DNA of 38,207 bases from contig JAUNVR010000003.1 in NCBI GenBank assembly GCA_030537595.1, positions 61,898 to 100,104 on the forward strand, written 5' to 3'. The notes under the pieces are model-generated. The model had not been told where the DNA came from, did no database searches, and was given only the letters and a program-made list of their open reading frames with translations. The position numbers and the translations under genes are program-made. Below are positions 18,316-27,110 of the stretch, piece after piece (positions within the stretch are counted from its first letter, which is position 1; each line of letters starts with the position of its first letter). Source of the stretch: Eubacteriales bacterium (GTDB lineage: Bacteria > Bacillota > Clostridia > Saccharofermentanales > DTU023).

Positions 18316-19707
18316 ATGGGTCTAATTGATTTTATTAACAAGATAGACGGTGTCTTAGGTGGCATTCTTTTAGTCATCTTGTTACTCGGTTGTGGTCTTT
18401 TCTTCACCTTTGTACTCCGTGGAGTACAGTTCAGGTACTTCTTTAGGGCCTTCAAACTGATGTTTGGTGGTTTCACAAAGAAGGATGGTGATGATGAGGG
18501 AAGCTTATCCTCATTCCAGGCCTTGTCAACCGCAGTCGCAGCTCAGGTCGGTACCGGTAACGTCGGTGGTGTTGCTACCGCTATTGCAGCCGGTGGCCCG
18601 GGTGCGATTTTCTGGATGTGGATTACCGCAATCCTCGGAATGCCGACGATCTTTGCTGAGGCAGTTCTCGCACAGAAGTTCAGAGTCCGTAAGGATGGCA
18701 ACCTCGTTGGCGGCCCGGCCTTCTATATCTCAGAAGGTGTCGGCAAAAAGAATCGTGGTTTAGGTAAGTTCCTAGCCGGTTTCTTCGCAGTCGCAATTAT
18801 TCTGGCACTGGGTATTGCCGGTAACATGGTTCAGGCCAACTCAATCTCTTTGGCCGTAAATACCTCTTTCGGTATCCCAACCTGGCTGATTGGTGTCGCT
18901 CTGGCAGCTTTGGCAGCAGCGGTATTTATCGGTGGAGTTAAGAGAATCGGTCGCTTTGCTGAGATTGTTGTTCCGTTCATGGCAGTTCTCTACATCATTG
19001 CTTCCATCGTCCTCTTAATCAAATTCAGATCACATCTCGGAACCGCCTTTGGTGAGATTTTCCGTGGCGCATTCACCCCTGCAGCAGCAGCCGGTGGTTT
19101 TGCTGGTGCGGTAGTCCGTCAGGCAATTCGCTTTGGTGTCCAACGTGGTCTCTTCTCAAACGAAGCTGGTATGGGTTCAACCCCACACGCACACGCTGTT
19201 GCTAGTGTTAATCACCCGGCAGAGCAGGGCTTAATCGCCTTCTGTGGTGTCTTTATTGATACAGTTCTCGTCTGCTCCGCAACAGCTCTGGCAATTCTCG
19301 TTACCGACGCCTATAAGGTTCCTGGTAAGGAGAGTGTGGCAATTACCCAAGAAGCCTTTAGCATTGGCTTCGGTAATGCAGGTGCTGGTTTCTTAGCAAT
19401 TTGCTTAACCTTCTTCGCCTTTACCACGATTATTGGCTGGTACTACTTCGGCGAATCTAACGTAATTTACCTCTTTGGCCAGAAGGGTCTAACCCCCTAT
19501 CGTATCTTCGTCGTACTGGCAGTTATCTTTGGTTCAATCACCAAGGTTGAATTCGTCTGGGCACTCAATGCCTTGCTCAATAACTTGATGGTTTACCCCA
19601 ACGTGATTGCCCTCTTTATCTTGACTCCGATTGTGGCCAATATCTACAAGGACTACAACAAGTGCTTGAAGGCCGGCAAGGTACATTACGATTACGAAGT
19701 TAAGTAG
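18316..19707 (+). CDS. Sodium:alanine/glycine symporter (AGCS family)
   Basis: A 463-residue secondary transporter taking up alanine or glycine with sodium, with about 11 membrane helices. Family landmarks are clear: SLSSFQALSTAVAAQVGTGNVGGVATAI (sodium and substrate site in the first helices), GGPGAIFWMWITAILGMPT, GGPAFYISEGV, then FGVQRGLFSNEAGMGSTPHAHA, the AGCS signature. Length is normal. SD AAGGTGG precedes the ATG. The gene is alone, with its own terminator and a strongly structured leader. The choice between alanine and glycine as main substrate cannot be made. Confidence 0.95.
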   Translation: MGLIDFINKIDGVLGGILLVILLLGCGLFFTFVLRGVQFRYFFRAFKLMFGGFTKKDGDDEGSLSSFQALSTAVAAQVGTGNVGGVATAIAAGGPGAIFWMWITAILGMPTIFAEAVLAQKFRVRKDGNLVGGPAFYISEGVGKKNRGLGKFLAGFFAVAIILALGIAGNMVQANSISLAVNTSFGIPTWLIGVALAALAAAVFIGGVKRIGRFAEIVVPFMAVLYIIASIVLLIKFRSHLGTAFGEIFRGAFTPAAAAGGFAGAVVRQAIRFGVQRGLFSNEAGMGSTPHAHAVASVNHPAEQGLIAFCGVFIDTVLVCSATALAILVTDAYKVPGKESVAITQEAFSIGFGNAGAGFLAICLTFFAFTTIIGWYYFGESNVIYLFGQKGLTPYRIFVVLAVIFGSITKVEFVWALNALLNNLMVYPNVIALFILTPIVANIYKDYNKCLKAGKVHYDYEVK

Positions 19708-19744
19708 ACTTAATTCCTAGTCGTAAAAATTAAGAATTATTAAG

Positions 19745-19776
19745 ATTGCTCCAGCCCGAGTGCTGGAGCAATTTTT
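19745..19776 (+). terminator. Terminator of the symporter gene
   Basis: An 11-bp perfect stem ATTGCTCCAGC/GCTGGAGCAAT (19745-19755 with 19762-19772), a 6-nt loop and a T-run to 19776. Confidence 0.92.
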
Positions 19777-19903
19777 ATGCTTTTACTATGGTAGGATATA
19801 GTTGATTTAGGCTTCAAAGGCCTGAAACGCAGTAATTATATGCCCGATTATGCTCAGCTCTTTTGGAGCTGGAAGGCAATTTTTTGAAGGGAGAGAGGCA
19901 GTT

Positions 19904-20593
19904 TTGGCACAGCGTATTTTTATTGTTGAAGATGATTCAGACCTGGCGCATGCAATCGCCTCGACCCTTGAAAGCTGGCAATTCGAGGCCAAAATTTGCA
20001 GCGATTTTGAAAATGTTTTAACAGAGCTGCATACCTTTAATCCACAATTAATCTTGCTCGACATTAACCTCCCCCTCTTTAATGGCTACCATTGGTGTAC
20101 CAGAATTCGCGAGGAATCACAGCTGCCAATTATGATTGTCTCCGCCAAGACTGACCCTTTGAATCAGGTGATGGGTCTGGAGCTGGGCGCAGACGACTAC
20201 CTAGAAAAACCATTCTCAGCGAAGGTCCTGGTAGCTAAGGTTAAGGCCTTATTGCGCCGAACTTACACCTACACTGAGAATGATGCTAGCCTCGACTATG
20301 CTGGATTGAGCCTGGAGCCTGAAGCTGCGAGAGTAACTTACGCTGGGCGGAAAGCCAATCTGTCTCTCAATGAATTGCGAATCTTAGCCCAGCTTCTAGC
20401 TGCAAAGGGCAGTTTTGTGAGCCGCGATAAACTGATTGCAGAGCTTTGGGGTCAGAGTGAATTCGTTTCTGACAACACGCTATCAGTAAATCTCTCACGC
20501 CTGCGCAAGAAGCTAAGCGACTTAATCGGTTACGATATAATAATTTCCAAAAAGGGTCTCGGCTACGCAGTAAGAGAGGGTGGTGCGGAGTAG
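19904..20593 (+). CDS. BceR-type response regulator (OmpR family)
   Basis: A 229-residue response regulator. The receiver domain has acidic Asp10/Asp11, phospho-acceptor Asp53 in LILLDINLP, and Lys102 in LEKPF. The C-terminal winged helix (about 130-225) has the OmpR pattern ELRILAQLLAAKGSFVSRDKL and DNTLSVNLSRLRKKL. The start is set at TTG 19904 because GAGAGG lies 5 nt upstream and the protein then begins as receivers do (MAQRIFIVEDD); the in-frame ATG at 19850 adds 18 unlikely residues and lacks an SD. It is followed without a gap by the kinase. It would activate the downstream transporter genes in response to peptide antibiotics. Confidence 0.9.
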   Translation: MAQRIFIVEDDSDLAHAIASTLESWQFEAKICSDFENVLTELHTFNPQLILLDINLPLFNGYHWCTRIREESQLPIMIVSAKTDPLNQVMGLELGADDYLEKPFSAKVLVAKVKALLRRTYTYTENDASLDYAGLSLEPEAARVTYAGRKANLSLNELRILAQLLAAKGSFVSRDKLIAELWGQSEFVSDNTLSVNLSRLRKKLSDLIGYDIIISKKGLGYAVREGGAE

Positions 20594-21625
20594 ATGTTTA
20601 AAAAATCCTTTGACAAGGGCGCTGACAGAGCAAAGAAAGCAGGACGGATTTTCTCGCTTAGGCGCTTTTTCTTAAAGCATTTATCCCTCATCTTATATGC
20701 CTTAGGCACATTTATAATTTTACTGATCTTTACTTGGCTGTTCTACTTGCCCTCTTATGTTATAGGCTACGGTGCCTTGCTCTTATTCGCAGCTTTAATT
20801 GCATTTTTAGCTCTGGAATACTATCGCGAGCGCAAGCTCCTCTCTTGGCTGCGCGATTTTTCTGCTGCCGCCCAAAATCTCTCGCTGGAATCTTTGCAGG
20901 ACTTAAGTAATTCTGAGTATCTGTTAATTTCTGCAAGCTTAAAGGAGTGGGAGAGAATAGCTGAACTCAGGCGTGAGATGCGCGAATCACAAAGCGCTTA
21001 TCAGGACTATTTTGCCTTGTGGCTACATCGGATGAAGACGCCTTTGGCCGTTTTGAAATTACATCTGGAAAGCGCCGGCTTGGAGCGGCAAAACTTAATT
21101 GACAGTAAACTCAACGAAGTAGAAAGATATGCGAACCTAGCCCTAGTCTATGTCAATTTACAAGACAGTGAGCGCAGCCTGGAGCTGGAGCGTTTTGACT
21201 TAGCTGATTTATTAGAGAGTCTAATTAAGCGTCTAGAAGCCTACGCAGAAGCCCAGCAAGTAAAAGTGGAACTCGAGCTTGAAGGATTAAAAATTCATGC
21301 CGACCGTCTCCGCCTCAGCCTGGCGATTGAACAGTTTTTAGTCAACGCTTATAAATATGGTCATGGCCAAAGCGTGGAAGTCAAAATCGAGGCCGGAAAA
21401 CTTAGGATCCAGGACCATGGCCCAGGGATTCCTGAATACCTCTTGCCCCGAGTTCAGTCCCGTGGATTTGCCGGTTCGCAAGGTGAATTGCGCTATCAAT
21501 CCTCCGGACTCGGACTCTACCTAGCACGCCGCCTCTTAGCTGATATGGGCCTAGACTATATTTTGATTTCTGCACCGGGGGAGGGCTGTGAGGTGCAGAT
21601 TGATTTTCACGACATTATCGCCTAA
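20594..21625 (+). CDS. BceS-type intramembrane-sensing histidine kinase
   Basis: A 343-residue membrane kinase. Two helices (about 29-51 and 57-76) are separated by only a few residues, so there is no extracellular sensor domain, the mark of intramembrane-sensing kinases that rely on a partner ABC transporter. The phospho-acceptor is His145 in FALWLHRMKTPLAVLKLHL. ATPase motifs follow: N box around EQFLVNAYKYG, G1 IQDHGPGIP and G2 SSGLGLYLARRL. The ATG directly follows the regulator's stop codon. Linkage with the BceAB-type transporter genes downstream gives the function: relay of transporter state to the regulator. Confidence 0.92.
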   Translation: MFKKSFDKGADRAKKAGRIFSLRRFFLKHLSLILYALGTFIILLIFTWLFYLPSYVIGYGALLLFAALIAFLALEYYRERKLLSWLRDFSAAAQNLSLESLQDLSNSEYLLISASLKEWERIAELRREMRESQSAYQDYFALWLHRMKTPLAVLKLHLESAGLERQNLIDSKLNEVERYANLALVYVNLQDSERSLELERFDLADLLESLIKRLEAYAEAQQVKVELELEGLKIHADRLRLSLAIEQFLVNAYKYGHGQSVEVKIEAGKLRIQDHGPGIPEYLLPRVQSRGFAGSQGELRYQSSGLGLYLARRLLADMGLDYILISAPGEGCEVQIDFHDIIA

Positions 21626-21626
21626 G

Positions 21627-21640
21627 TGACAAAAATGTAA
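21627..21640 (+). promoter_or_regulatory. BceR-type binding site upstream of the transporter genes
   Basis: TGACA-AAAA-TGTAA fits the motif TNACA-N4-TGTAA that I recall being reported for BceR-like regulators. A second TGTAA half-site lies 20 bp (two helical turns) downstream at 21656-21660. A good -10, TATAAG (21692-21697), has no proper -35, as expected for an activated promoter. Confidence 0.65.
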
Positions 21641-21728
21641 GCTTTAACTCTCTGCTGTAAGCTTAGATGAAGGTAGGGCTAAGAATTTTCCTATAAGCTT
21701 GGGTTAATGGCGAAAGGAGTGTTCTTTC

Positions 21729-22505
21729 ATGGAAAATATTTTAGAAATTAAAGGGCTCGAGAGAGTTTATAAGGAACGTTTTTCAACCCAAGTCACCCGG
21801 GCATTACAGGGAATTAATCTGAATGTTGCAGCTGGTGAATTCTTAGTTATCATGGGTGAGTCGGGCTCCGGCAAGAGCACCTTGTTAAATTTGATTGCGA
21901 CCTTGGATCGGCCGACAGCTGGTGAGATCAAATACAAAGGAGCGCTTTTAAATCGGCTCTCAAATGCAGATTTAGCTGAGTTCAGACGCCGCGAGATGGG
22001 CTTTGTCTTCCAGGACTTTAATCTTTTAGAGCAATTTAATATTGCCGATAATATCCGTTTACCAATGGTCCTAGATGGAATTCCAGGGGATGAAATGGAA
22101 AGAAGATTGAGCCACTATGCGAATATCTTAAAGATTCATAAACAGCTAAATAAGTACCCCTATGAGCTTTCAGGCGGTGAGCAGCAGCGTGTAGCTGTGG
22201 CGAGGGCGCTAGTCATGAAGCCCAGCATCGTGCTGGCTGATGAGCCGACCGGTGCTCTGGACTCAAAGACCTCAACCCACTTGATGGAAAGTTTTGCTGA
22301 GCTGAATGCAGCTGGCCAAACAATCCTGATGGTTACACACTCTCTGCGCGCAGCCTGCTACGGACGCAGAATCCTCTTCTTACGTGATGGGAGAATCTAC
22401 TACGAACTCTATCGTGGGAAGTTAGCGCCGGAAGACTTTAGGGAGAAAATTTCTGATGCGATGGCCTTATTAGATGCAGGGGAGGCAAGAAATGAAACGG
22501 CTTAA
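21729..22505 (+). CDS. BceA-type ABC transporter ATPase
   Basis: A 258-residue ATPase of the MacB/LolD-like group that powers the peptide-detoxifying permease encoded next. Motifs: Walker A GESGSGKS (43-50), Q-loop FVFQDFN, signature LSGGEQQRVAVARAL, Walker B VLADEPTGALD and an H-loop THS. The C-terminal ~35 residues (YRGKLAPEDFREKISDAMALLD) are longer than in simple LolD proteins and resemble BceA. SD AAAGGAG precedes the ATG. Its 3' end overlaps the permease start by 14 nt, so the two are translationally coupled. The 103-bp gap after the kinase gene contains the regulator site. Confidence 0.95.
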   Translation: MENILEIKGLERVYKERFSTQVTRALQGINLNVAAGEFLVIMGESGSGKSTLLNLIATLDRPTAGEIKYKGALLNRLSNADLAEFRRREMGFVFQDFNLLEQFNIADNIRLPMVLDGIPGDEMERRLSHYANILKIHKQLNKYPYELSGGEQQRVAVARALVMKPSIVLADEPTGALDSKTSTHLMESFAELNAAGQTILMVTHSLRAACYGRRILFLRDGRIYYELYRGKLAPEDFREKISDAMALLDAGEARNETA

Positions 22506-24594
22506 ATTATATTGGAAATTAAGCTGGAAGAATTTTCGCTCATATAAGCGCTTATACCGGCCATTAATCATCGCCGCAGGAACTCTTTTAATGATGTTTC
22601 TGCTGCTTAATTCAATCAAGGATATCTTTAATCTAGAAACTCGTCAGATTGGTCTTTTCATCAGCTTTGGCAGTATTGTTATCAGTGTATTTTCGCTGCT
22701 TTTTATCAGCTTTGCCAGACGCTTTATTCTCCGGCAAAGGGGTAAGGAAATGGGGCTTTACACCGCTTTGGGCCTTGGTAAAAAGGAGTTTTCAGTAATC
22801 TACTTCTTCGAGCTGATTTACTCCTTGCTCTTCTCGCTGGCCCTAGGTCTAGGCCTGTCTTTTATCCTAGGTCCGCTTTTTACCCTAGCTTTCCAGCGCA
22901 TGATTGAACTTCCGCTGAGCTTCAGCTGGAAACTAAGCTCTTCGAGAATCCTCTTAGGGGTGACTGTCTTCGCAGTAATCTTTGTGCTTTCCTTTATTCC
23001 TGAGTTGATTAATATCTCCAGAATGCAAGCAAAGGATATTTTCGAATCTGGGAAGCAGAGTGCGGCGCGGGTGAAGGCCAATCCCTTCCTAGCCTTGGCG
23101 GCTCTTCTTTTAATTGGTGGCGCTTACTATCTAGCTGTTACAATTGTTGACCCAGTGAAGGCTAGCGTAATATTTTTGCTCGCGATCATCATGGTGATTA
23201 TCGGGACCTATTGTTTCTACCACTCACTCCTGATTGTGATTTTAAAATTTTTACAAAAGAGAAAGTCCTTCTATCATAAGCCGCAGCATTTTATCAAGCT
23301 TTCATCGATGCTATTTAGGCTTAAAGCGCATGCCAGTGGTTTAGCCAATATCACAATATTGGCCTGTATGATCCTGGTAACTTTAACTGTAACCTTAAAC
23401 TTTTTTATCGTAATCCCAGCAAAGTCGGATTATAGCATTGTGGATAATGCGGTATCCTATAACTATTATTTCGATAGTGAGGAATCACTCGATGACCCTG
23501 AGGCTCTGACCAAATTATTACTACAGGTTCACGCAGAGGCAGAGGAGCGCAGAACAGAGCTCGTACCGGAGTTTTCAAAAGAGTTGAAGCAGATTTTAAA
23601 TCAAGGTCAAAAAACTGACGAGAATCCTAGTGGACTGGAGCTAAATTACATTAGTACCTTTAGATATCTACCGACAGAAAACTACCGCGAATATGTTTAT
23701 CTGGCGACAATTGATTCAGCAGAGCGGCTTTTTTCTAAAACTTACTCAGATGATCGAGCTTATCTATATGGTGTTGATGAGGGCTCAGAATTAGAAGCTA
23801 TATTAGAAGCAGAAACTGGTCTTAAAATTGAGCTGATTGAAGCTGCAGCTGCGCCTAGGAAGGGACTGAATTTTAATCAATTTAGTGAATCTAGATACCT
23901 TTTCATTCCAGAACAGAAGCTAGAAAGCATGCTCAGAACAAGTGTAGAGGATAGATTCGTGCCTTATCTGAATGTTAGATTCCTCTTAGGTGGAGATTTA
24001 AATACGCAGCAGCTACAGCTGATTTCCGATGAATTTTCTGAGCTCGACCATTTCCAAAAGGATATTCTGCCGGAGCTTGATGGTAGCTCAAAGTTAAAGT
24101 ACTCCTCAGCTAGTTTCGAGTCGGAGGAGCTTGATCGCCTAAGCTTCCTCACCACCTATACACTCTTCATGTTTATTGGCGTGCTCTGCGGCTTAACCTT
24201 CCTCGTCGGAATGTCTGTAATCACATGGTTTAAGCAGTTTTCAGAGGCCGAAGTCGAGCGGCGGAGAATTGCCATTATGGAGCAGATTGGCTTATCAGAG
24301 AGCGTGATCAAAAAGTCCGCGCAGTCACAGATTTACTGGCTCTTAATCCTACCGCTTTTCGTGGCAATTGTTCACTGTAGCTTTGCCCTCCCATTTATCA
24401 GAAAAGGCTTCAATGTAATCGGCGGGATGAGTAGGGATAATATCTTTACAGAAAAACTATTCCTCTCCGCTGGGATTGCATTTGCCAGCCTCCTAATTGT
24501 TTACTATATAATCTACAAACTCTCATCTAATGCCTATTGGCGCACCCTGAAGATGAGGAACAAGTATGACTTACGGGGAGCAGGGCAGAGGTAG
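22492..24594 (+). CDS. BceB-type ABC permease (FtsX-like, large extracellular domain)
   Basis: A 700-residue permease with about ten membrane helices: a first FtsX-like block (about 15-310), a long extracytoplasmic domain of about 200 residues that begins near NFFIVIPAKSDYS and runs to the region before LSFLTTYTLFMF, and a final block of three or so helices. This is the BceB architecture, in which the large loop binds peptide antibiotics or their lipid targets. Start ATG 22492 is supported by GGGGAGG 6 nt upstream; the in-frame ATG at 22474 lies before that SD. It would transfer the ligand-occupied state to the kinase. Specificity (bacitracin, nisin or other) cannot be read. Confidence 0.93.
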   Translation: MKRLKLYWKLSWKNFRSYKRLYRPLIIAAGTLLMMFLLLNSIKDIFNLETRQIGLFISFGSIVISVFSLLFISFARRFILRQRGKEMGLYTALGLGKKEFSVIYFFELIYSLLFSLALGLGLSFILGPLFTLAFQRMIELPLSFSWKLSSSRILLGVTVFAVIFVLSFIPELINISRMQAKDIFESGKQSAARVKANPFLALAALLLIGGAYYLAVTIVDPVKASVIFLLAIIMVIIGTYCFYHSLLIVILKFLQKRKSFYHKPQHFIKLSSMLFRLKAHASGLANITILACMILVTLTVTLNFFIVIPAKSDYSIVDNAVSYNYYFDSEESLDDPEALTKLLLQVHAEAEERRTELVPEFSKELKQILNQGQKTDENPSGLELNYISTFRYLPTENYREYVYLATIDSAERLFSKTYSDDRAYLYGVDEGSELEAILEAETGLKIELIEAAAAPRKGLNFNQFSESRYLFIPEQKLESMLRTSVEDRFVPYLNVRFLLGGDLNTQQLQLISDEFSELDHFQKDILPELDGSSKLKYSSASFESEELDRLSFLTTYTLFMFIGVLCGLTFLVGMSVITWFKQFSEAEVERRRIAIMEQIGLSESVIKKSAQSQIYWLLILPLFVAIVHCSFALPFIRKGFNVIGGMSRDNIFTEKLFLSAGIAFASLLIVYYIIYKLSSNAYWRTLKMRNKYDLRGAGQR

Positions 24595-24646
24595 TAGGAA
24601 TTAGCTGAAGCCCTAATCCAGAGAAAGCAAAATCCACGCTAAACTT

Positions 24647-24690
24647 GAAGCAAGATTCGCCAGTTAAGACTGCGGGTCTTGCTTCATTTA
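24647..24690 (+). terminator. Terminator-like hairpin after the transporter operon
   Basis: GAAGCAAGA (24647-24655) pairs with TCTTGCTTC (24677-24685), with an inner CAGT/ACTG stem. The following tract is only moderately T-rich. Confidence 0.6.
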
Positions 24691-24766
24691 ATTTGTTAAA
24701 ATAAAGGGGCTTTGCATTCTCGTTTGAATGCAGCTGATGAAAAGTAAATGCGAAGGAGTAGGAGAG

Positions 24767-25531
24767 ATGCCAAAGTTTTTTATTGCTGATCTTTTGGAAT
24801 TAGGCGAGAGGCTAGAACTTCAGTCTGATTTAGACCTGAATCACCTGCTTAGGGTCAGACGAGTCAGTGTCGGAGAAAATCTTCGAGTAGTTGATGGAAG
24901 TGGTAAAAATTTCCTCTGCCAGATTTTAACTGCAGATCCTACTGCTTTAAAACTGGGTTTAGAGGTAATTGAAGAAGTCCCTACTGAGGATCTGCAGAAG
25001 ATCGAGGTCAGTCTCTTTCAGGCCATGCCAAAGGGCAGCAAATTTGACCTGTGCTTACAACTTGCTGGAAGCTTTGGCGTGGATCACGTCTATCCTTTAG
25101 AGACTCATCGCACAATTAAAAAAGCCAAGCCTGAGCGCCTCGATAAGCAGTTAGGCCGCTGGCAAAAGATCCTAGAAGCACAGTCAAAGCAAAGTGGCAA
25201 GAGTCGAATCGCCCAGATTCATGAGCCTGTAGAAATCAAGCATGCTATTGACATGACGTCATGGTGTAAGCATAGAATTGTCGCTAATTTTTCCAACGAT
25301 AGTATCAGCTTAAAAGACTATCTAACTAGTCTTTGTCTCGCAGCAGAGGCTGCAGCTGAAATAATTCCCTTAGTCTTTTTTATCGGGCCGGAGGGTGGTT
25401 TTACTGAGCACGAAGCAAAGCTGTTTAAGGCTAATGGAATTCAGGCAGTTGACCTGGGGTCCAGAGTTCTTCGCTCGGAGTATGCAGCTACTCAGATTCT
25501 TGCGGCTTTAACTTATGAGGGTTTAATTTAA
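24767..25531 (+). CDS. rsmE: 16S rRNA (uracil1498-N3)-methyltransferase RsmE
   Basis: A 254-residue SPOUT-class methyltransferase that makes m3U1498 in 16S rRNA using S-adenosylmethionine. The N-terminal PUA-like part has HLLRVRRVSVGENLRVVDGSG. The C-terminal knot has FFIGPEGGFTEHEAKLF and LGSRVLRSEYAATQILA; the last motif normally reads LR-x-ETA, here E-Y-A. Start ATG 24767 is preferred because AAGGAG is 8 nt upstream and the protein begins MPKFFI, as usual for the family; the longer frame from 24728 adds 13 residues. It is separated from hisS by a terminator. Confidence 0.93.
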   Translation: MPKFFIADLLELGERLELQSDLDLNHLLRVRRVSVGENLRVVDGSGKNFLCQILTADPTALKLGLEVIEEVPTEDLQKIEVSLFQAMPKGSKFDLCLQLAGSFGVDHVYPLETHRTIKKAKPERLDKQLGRWQKILEAQSKQSGKSRIAQIHEPVEIKHAIDMTSWCKHRIVANFSNDSISLKDYLTSLCLAAEAAAEIIPLVFFIGPEGGFTEHEAKLFKANGIQAVDLGSRVLRSEYAATQILAALTYEGLI

Positions 25532-25532
25532 G

Positions 25533-25565
25533 TTTAACCTCGCTCCCGAAGGGGAGTTAAATTTT
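25533..25565 (+). terminator. Terminator of rsmE
   Basis: An imperfect hairpin (TTTAA...TTAAA closing, CTCC/GGAG inside) ends in TTTT at 25562-25565, directly after the rsmE stop. Confidence 0.55.
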
Positions 25566-25665
25566 GGGAACTTGAGCTCTGGGCTGGAAGCGAATAAGCG
25601 AGTCGAAAGATTTTAAATCCTGAGTTCAGTAAAGGCTTAGTCTGGTAGAAAGATGGACAATAAGC

Positions 25666-25671
25666 TATAAT
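25666..25671 (+). promoter_or_regulatory. Candidate -10 element for hisS
   Basis: A perfect TATAAT lies about 85 bp upstream of the hisS start, but no convincing -35 is found at the right distance. No T-box features were seen between here and the gene. Confidence 0.3.
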
Positions 25672-25755
25672 TTATTGCTTGAGAGAAGCATAATATAAAT
25701 AATGCCCAGTGGGCAGTATAAATTGGAGGCTGCTAATAAAGCAGAGGATGAGATT

Positions 25756-27006
25756 ATGAGCATACAGGCTCCTAAAGGATGTCGAGATATTTTTGCCGAG
25801 GAAGCGAAGGCTGTTCGTTACCTGGAAGAGCAGTTTAGCCAGCTGGCGGAAGTGTACGGGTTTAAGGAAATCCGACTTCCGACTTTTGAGCATACCGAGT
25901 TGTTCCTGCGTGGTGTTGGAGAGCAGACCGATATTGTCAGTAAGGAAATGTACAGTTTTACTGATAAGGGTGGGCGCTCGATTACCCTGCGCCCAGAAGG
26001 TACTGCTGGGGTGGTGCGCGCATATCTGGAGCATGGACTTGCAGCAGAGCCTTCGCCTTTAAAACTCTATTATATGATTAACGCTTTTCGTTATGAGCGA
26101 CCGCAGAAGGGGCGATACAGAGAATTCCAGCAATTTGGCATGGAGCTTTTTGGCTCAGAAAACCCAGCTGCTGAGGCCGATATTTTAAGTTTCCTCGATA
26201 GTTATTTCAAACGCTTAGGTCTAAAAGACTGTGAGCTGGTGCTTAATTCCATCGGCTGCGCTGAATGTCGCCCGGCCTTTCACGCAGAATTACAGTCCTA
26301 TCTGCGAAAAGAGAAGGATCGCCTCTGCCCAGACTGTGCCGAGCGGATGGAGCGCAATCCTTTGCGCTGCTTAGATTGTAAGCTCGATAGCTGTCAAAGC
26401 GTATTAGCTGATGCACCGGTCCCCGTTGACAAACTTTGTCCGAGCTGTGCTGAGCATTACGCCGAGGTCAAAGAGCTTTTAAATGCTCTGAAAATACCCT
26501 ACCGTGAGGATCCTAAGCTCGTGCGTGGACTCGATTACTACACCCGCACCGTCTTTGAGTTCCATGCTGATGGGATTGGCGCGCAGTCGGCAATTTGTGG
26601 TGGTGGTCGCTATGATTCTTTAGTGAGCTCCCTCGGCGGACCGGAGACTCCGGCTGTCGGCTTTGCCTTCGGAGTAGAGCGCCTGCGCATGGAGCTTGAG
26701 GCCAAGGGTATAGAATTGCCAGAACTATTAAAGCCGCGCTTACAGATCATCAGTTTCCCGGAGACTCGGGCAGAGAGCCTGGCTTTGGCCAAGGAATTAA
26801 GAGCTGCTGGAATTTACCTGGAATGCGATCTAATGGGGCGGAGCTTCAAAGCTCAGATGAAGCAAGCCAATCGTTTGGCTGCGGAGTATATACTAATCTA
26901 TGGGGAGTCAGAGTTGGGAGCCAATGAATTAAAGCTTCGGCGGATGTCTGACGGCGAAGAGCTACTGGTCGCTAGAGCGGCACTCAAGGATTTTCTCAGT
27001 CAGTAG
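25756..27006 (+). CDS. hisS: Histidyl-tRNA synthetase
   Basis: A 416-residue class II synthetase charging tRNA-His. Motifs: QAPKGCRDIF near the N-terminus, motif 1 region ending PTFEHTELF, motif 2 FRYERPQKGRYREFQQFG, the histidine-binding LVRGLDYYTRTVFEF, and motif 3 GFAFGVERLRMEL, then an anticodon-binding C-terminal domain. A cysteine-rich insert (about 170-245, several C-x2-C pairs such as CAEC, CPDC, CLDC, CPSC) is typical of clostridial HisRS and may bind zinc. The start at 25756 follows GAGG with 8-nt spacing; the frame from 25702 lacks an SD. It precedes aspS, a common pairing. Confidence 0.96.
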   Translation: MSIQAPKGCRDIFAEEAKAVRYLEEQFSQLAEVYGFKEIRLPTFEHTELFLRGVGEQTDIVSKEMYSFTDKGGRSITLRPEGTAGVVRAYLEHGLAAEPSPLKLYYMINAFRYERPQKGRYREFQQFGMELFGSENPAAEADILSFLDSYFKRLGLKDCELVLNSIGCAECRPAFHAELQSYLRKEKDRLCPDCAERMERNPLRCLDCKLDSCQSVLADAPVPVDKLCPSCAEHYAEVKELLNALKIPYREDPKLVRGLDYYTRTVFEFHADGIGAQSAICGGGRYDSLVSSLGGPETPAVGFAFGVERLRMELEAKGIELPELLKPRLQIISFPETRAESLALAKELRAAGIYLECDLMGRSFKAQMKQANRLAAEYILIYGESELGANELKLRRMSDGEELLVARAALKDFLSQ

Positions 27007-27110
27007 TCGACCCCCAGGGATCCAAGAAAAATTTAAAGATAGCTTTGAGCGCAAAGAACTTAAGTCTTAAATTAATAAAATAGCGGGTGAGGCCCGTCTT
27101 AGGAGGAAGC

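Noticed and set aside
22474-22491. Earlier ATG of the Bce-type permease
   Set aside because: The strong SD GGGGAGG lies after this ATG and at correct spacing for ATG 22492, so the earlier start is unlikely.
25566-25755. T-box leader for hisS/aspS
   Set aside because: No T-box sequence (UGGNACCGCG core), no stem I features and no T-box-type terminator/antiterminator pair were seen here or before aspS.
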